The notes under the pieces were generated by a model. That model had not been told where the DNA came from, ran no database searches, and was given only the letters and a program-made list of their open reading frames with translations. A DNA stretch of 14,312 nt, taken from positions 1-14,312 of the forward strand of contig JAUPKO010000762.1 in the NCBI GenBank assembly GCA_030837395.1, in the 5' to 3' direction. The DNA is from Actinomycetota bacterium. Lineage in GTDB: Bacteria; Actinomycetota; Actinomycetes; S36-B12; UBA10799. The position numbers and the translations under genes are program-made. Below, piece after piece: positions 14,183-14,312 of this stretch; the first letter of the stretch is position 1; every line of letters begins with the position of its first letter.

Positions 14183-14312
14183 GTGCGTGGCCGGGACGGG
14201 TGGCGGGGTGTTGGTGGGGGGTTGCGGGGCGGCGGTGAGTTCGCGGAGGCCGAGGGGCAGGTAGCCGGAGGCCATCAGCAGAGCGCCGGCGGCACTGATG
14301 ATCTCGATGTCG
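14180..14312 (-). CDS. C-terminal end of an unidentified gene, cut by window edge
   Basis: The last 44 codons of a minus-strand frame end in TGA at 14180-14182. The visible part reads DIEIISAAGALLMASGYLPL, then GLRELTAAPQ, then a Pro/Thr-rich tail ending PVPATH. A helical Ala/Leu-rich segment followed by a disordered tail fits a real protein end, and third positions are strongly G/C. I cannot assign a family from this piece. It converges on the HigA remnant, with the stop codon meeting the end of that homology. Confidence 0.5.
   Translation of the reverse strand, partial: DIEIISAAGALLMASGYLPLGLRELTAAPQPPTNTPPPVPATH

Noticed and set aside
1..14312. CRISPR array, rRNA or replication origin
   Set aside because: No regularly spaced repeats of CRISPR type, no rRNA-like sequence and no cluster of DnaA-like boxes were seen.

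Overview
The window is G+C-rich with strong G/C preference at third codon positions and several GTG starts. It carries a zinc-ribbon Ser/Thr kinase, an FHA-ABC exporter like Mycobacterium Rv1747, and an LpqI-like family 3 glycosidase. All of this points to an actinobacterial chromosome. The genus cannot be told from the sequence.

Layout. (1) 1-1700: a gene for a probable PD-(D/E)XK nuclease-fold protein (150-908) behind a perfect 7-bp inverted repeat. It is followed by a decayed IS481-like integrase (about 1036-1523), a hairpin terminator, and the 3' half of a minus-strand tRNA-Phe (1654-1697). The tRNA half begins exactly at the anticodon loop and has no 5' half, as expected for the attachment-site scar of an integrative element. 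(2) 1908-6799, minus strand: a compact three-gene operon, transcribed as zinc-ribbon membrane protein, then zinc-ribbon Ser/Thr kinase, then FHA-FHA-ABC transporter. The last two overlap by ATGA. (3) 7382-8809, plus strand: an exported family 3 glycoside hydrolase, divergent from the operon. (4) 8810-10707: an IS1634-like element with 15-bp perfect terminal repeats, a probable GCTAG target duplication and a transposase broken by two frameshifts. It sits between convergent genes, with the target duplication covering the hydrolase stop codon. (5) 10748-11227, minus: a Nudix hydrolase. (6) 11513-13120, plus: a 535-residue protein I do not recognise, lower in G+C than its surroundings. (7) 13121-14182: debris, with hairpins, a long inverted repeat, and a dead HigB-HigA toxin-antitoxin pair (toxin reduced to its first residues, antitoxin frameshifted). 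(8) 14180-14312: the C-terminus of a minus-strand gene leaving the window.

How it works together. The operon resembles mycobacterial pknF-Rv1747: a membrane Ser/Thr kinase coupled to an ABC exporter whose FHA domains can read phosphothreonine. What is added here is a third membrane protein that shares the kinase's N-terminal double-CxxC zinc ribbon and has a four-cysteine domain outside the membrane. My inference is a signalling unit that senses the envelope and controls export, next to a wall-recycling glycosidase. The flanks are accessory DNA in decay: an integrase fragment, a tRNA scar, an IS and a toxin-antitoxin ruin.
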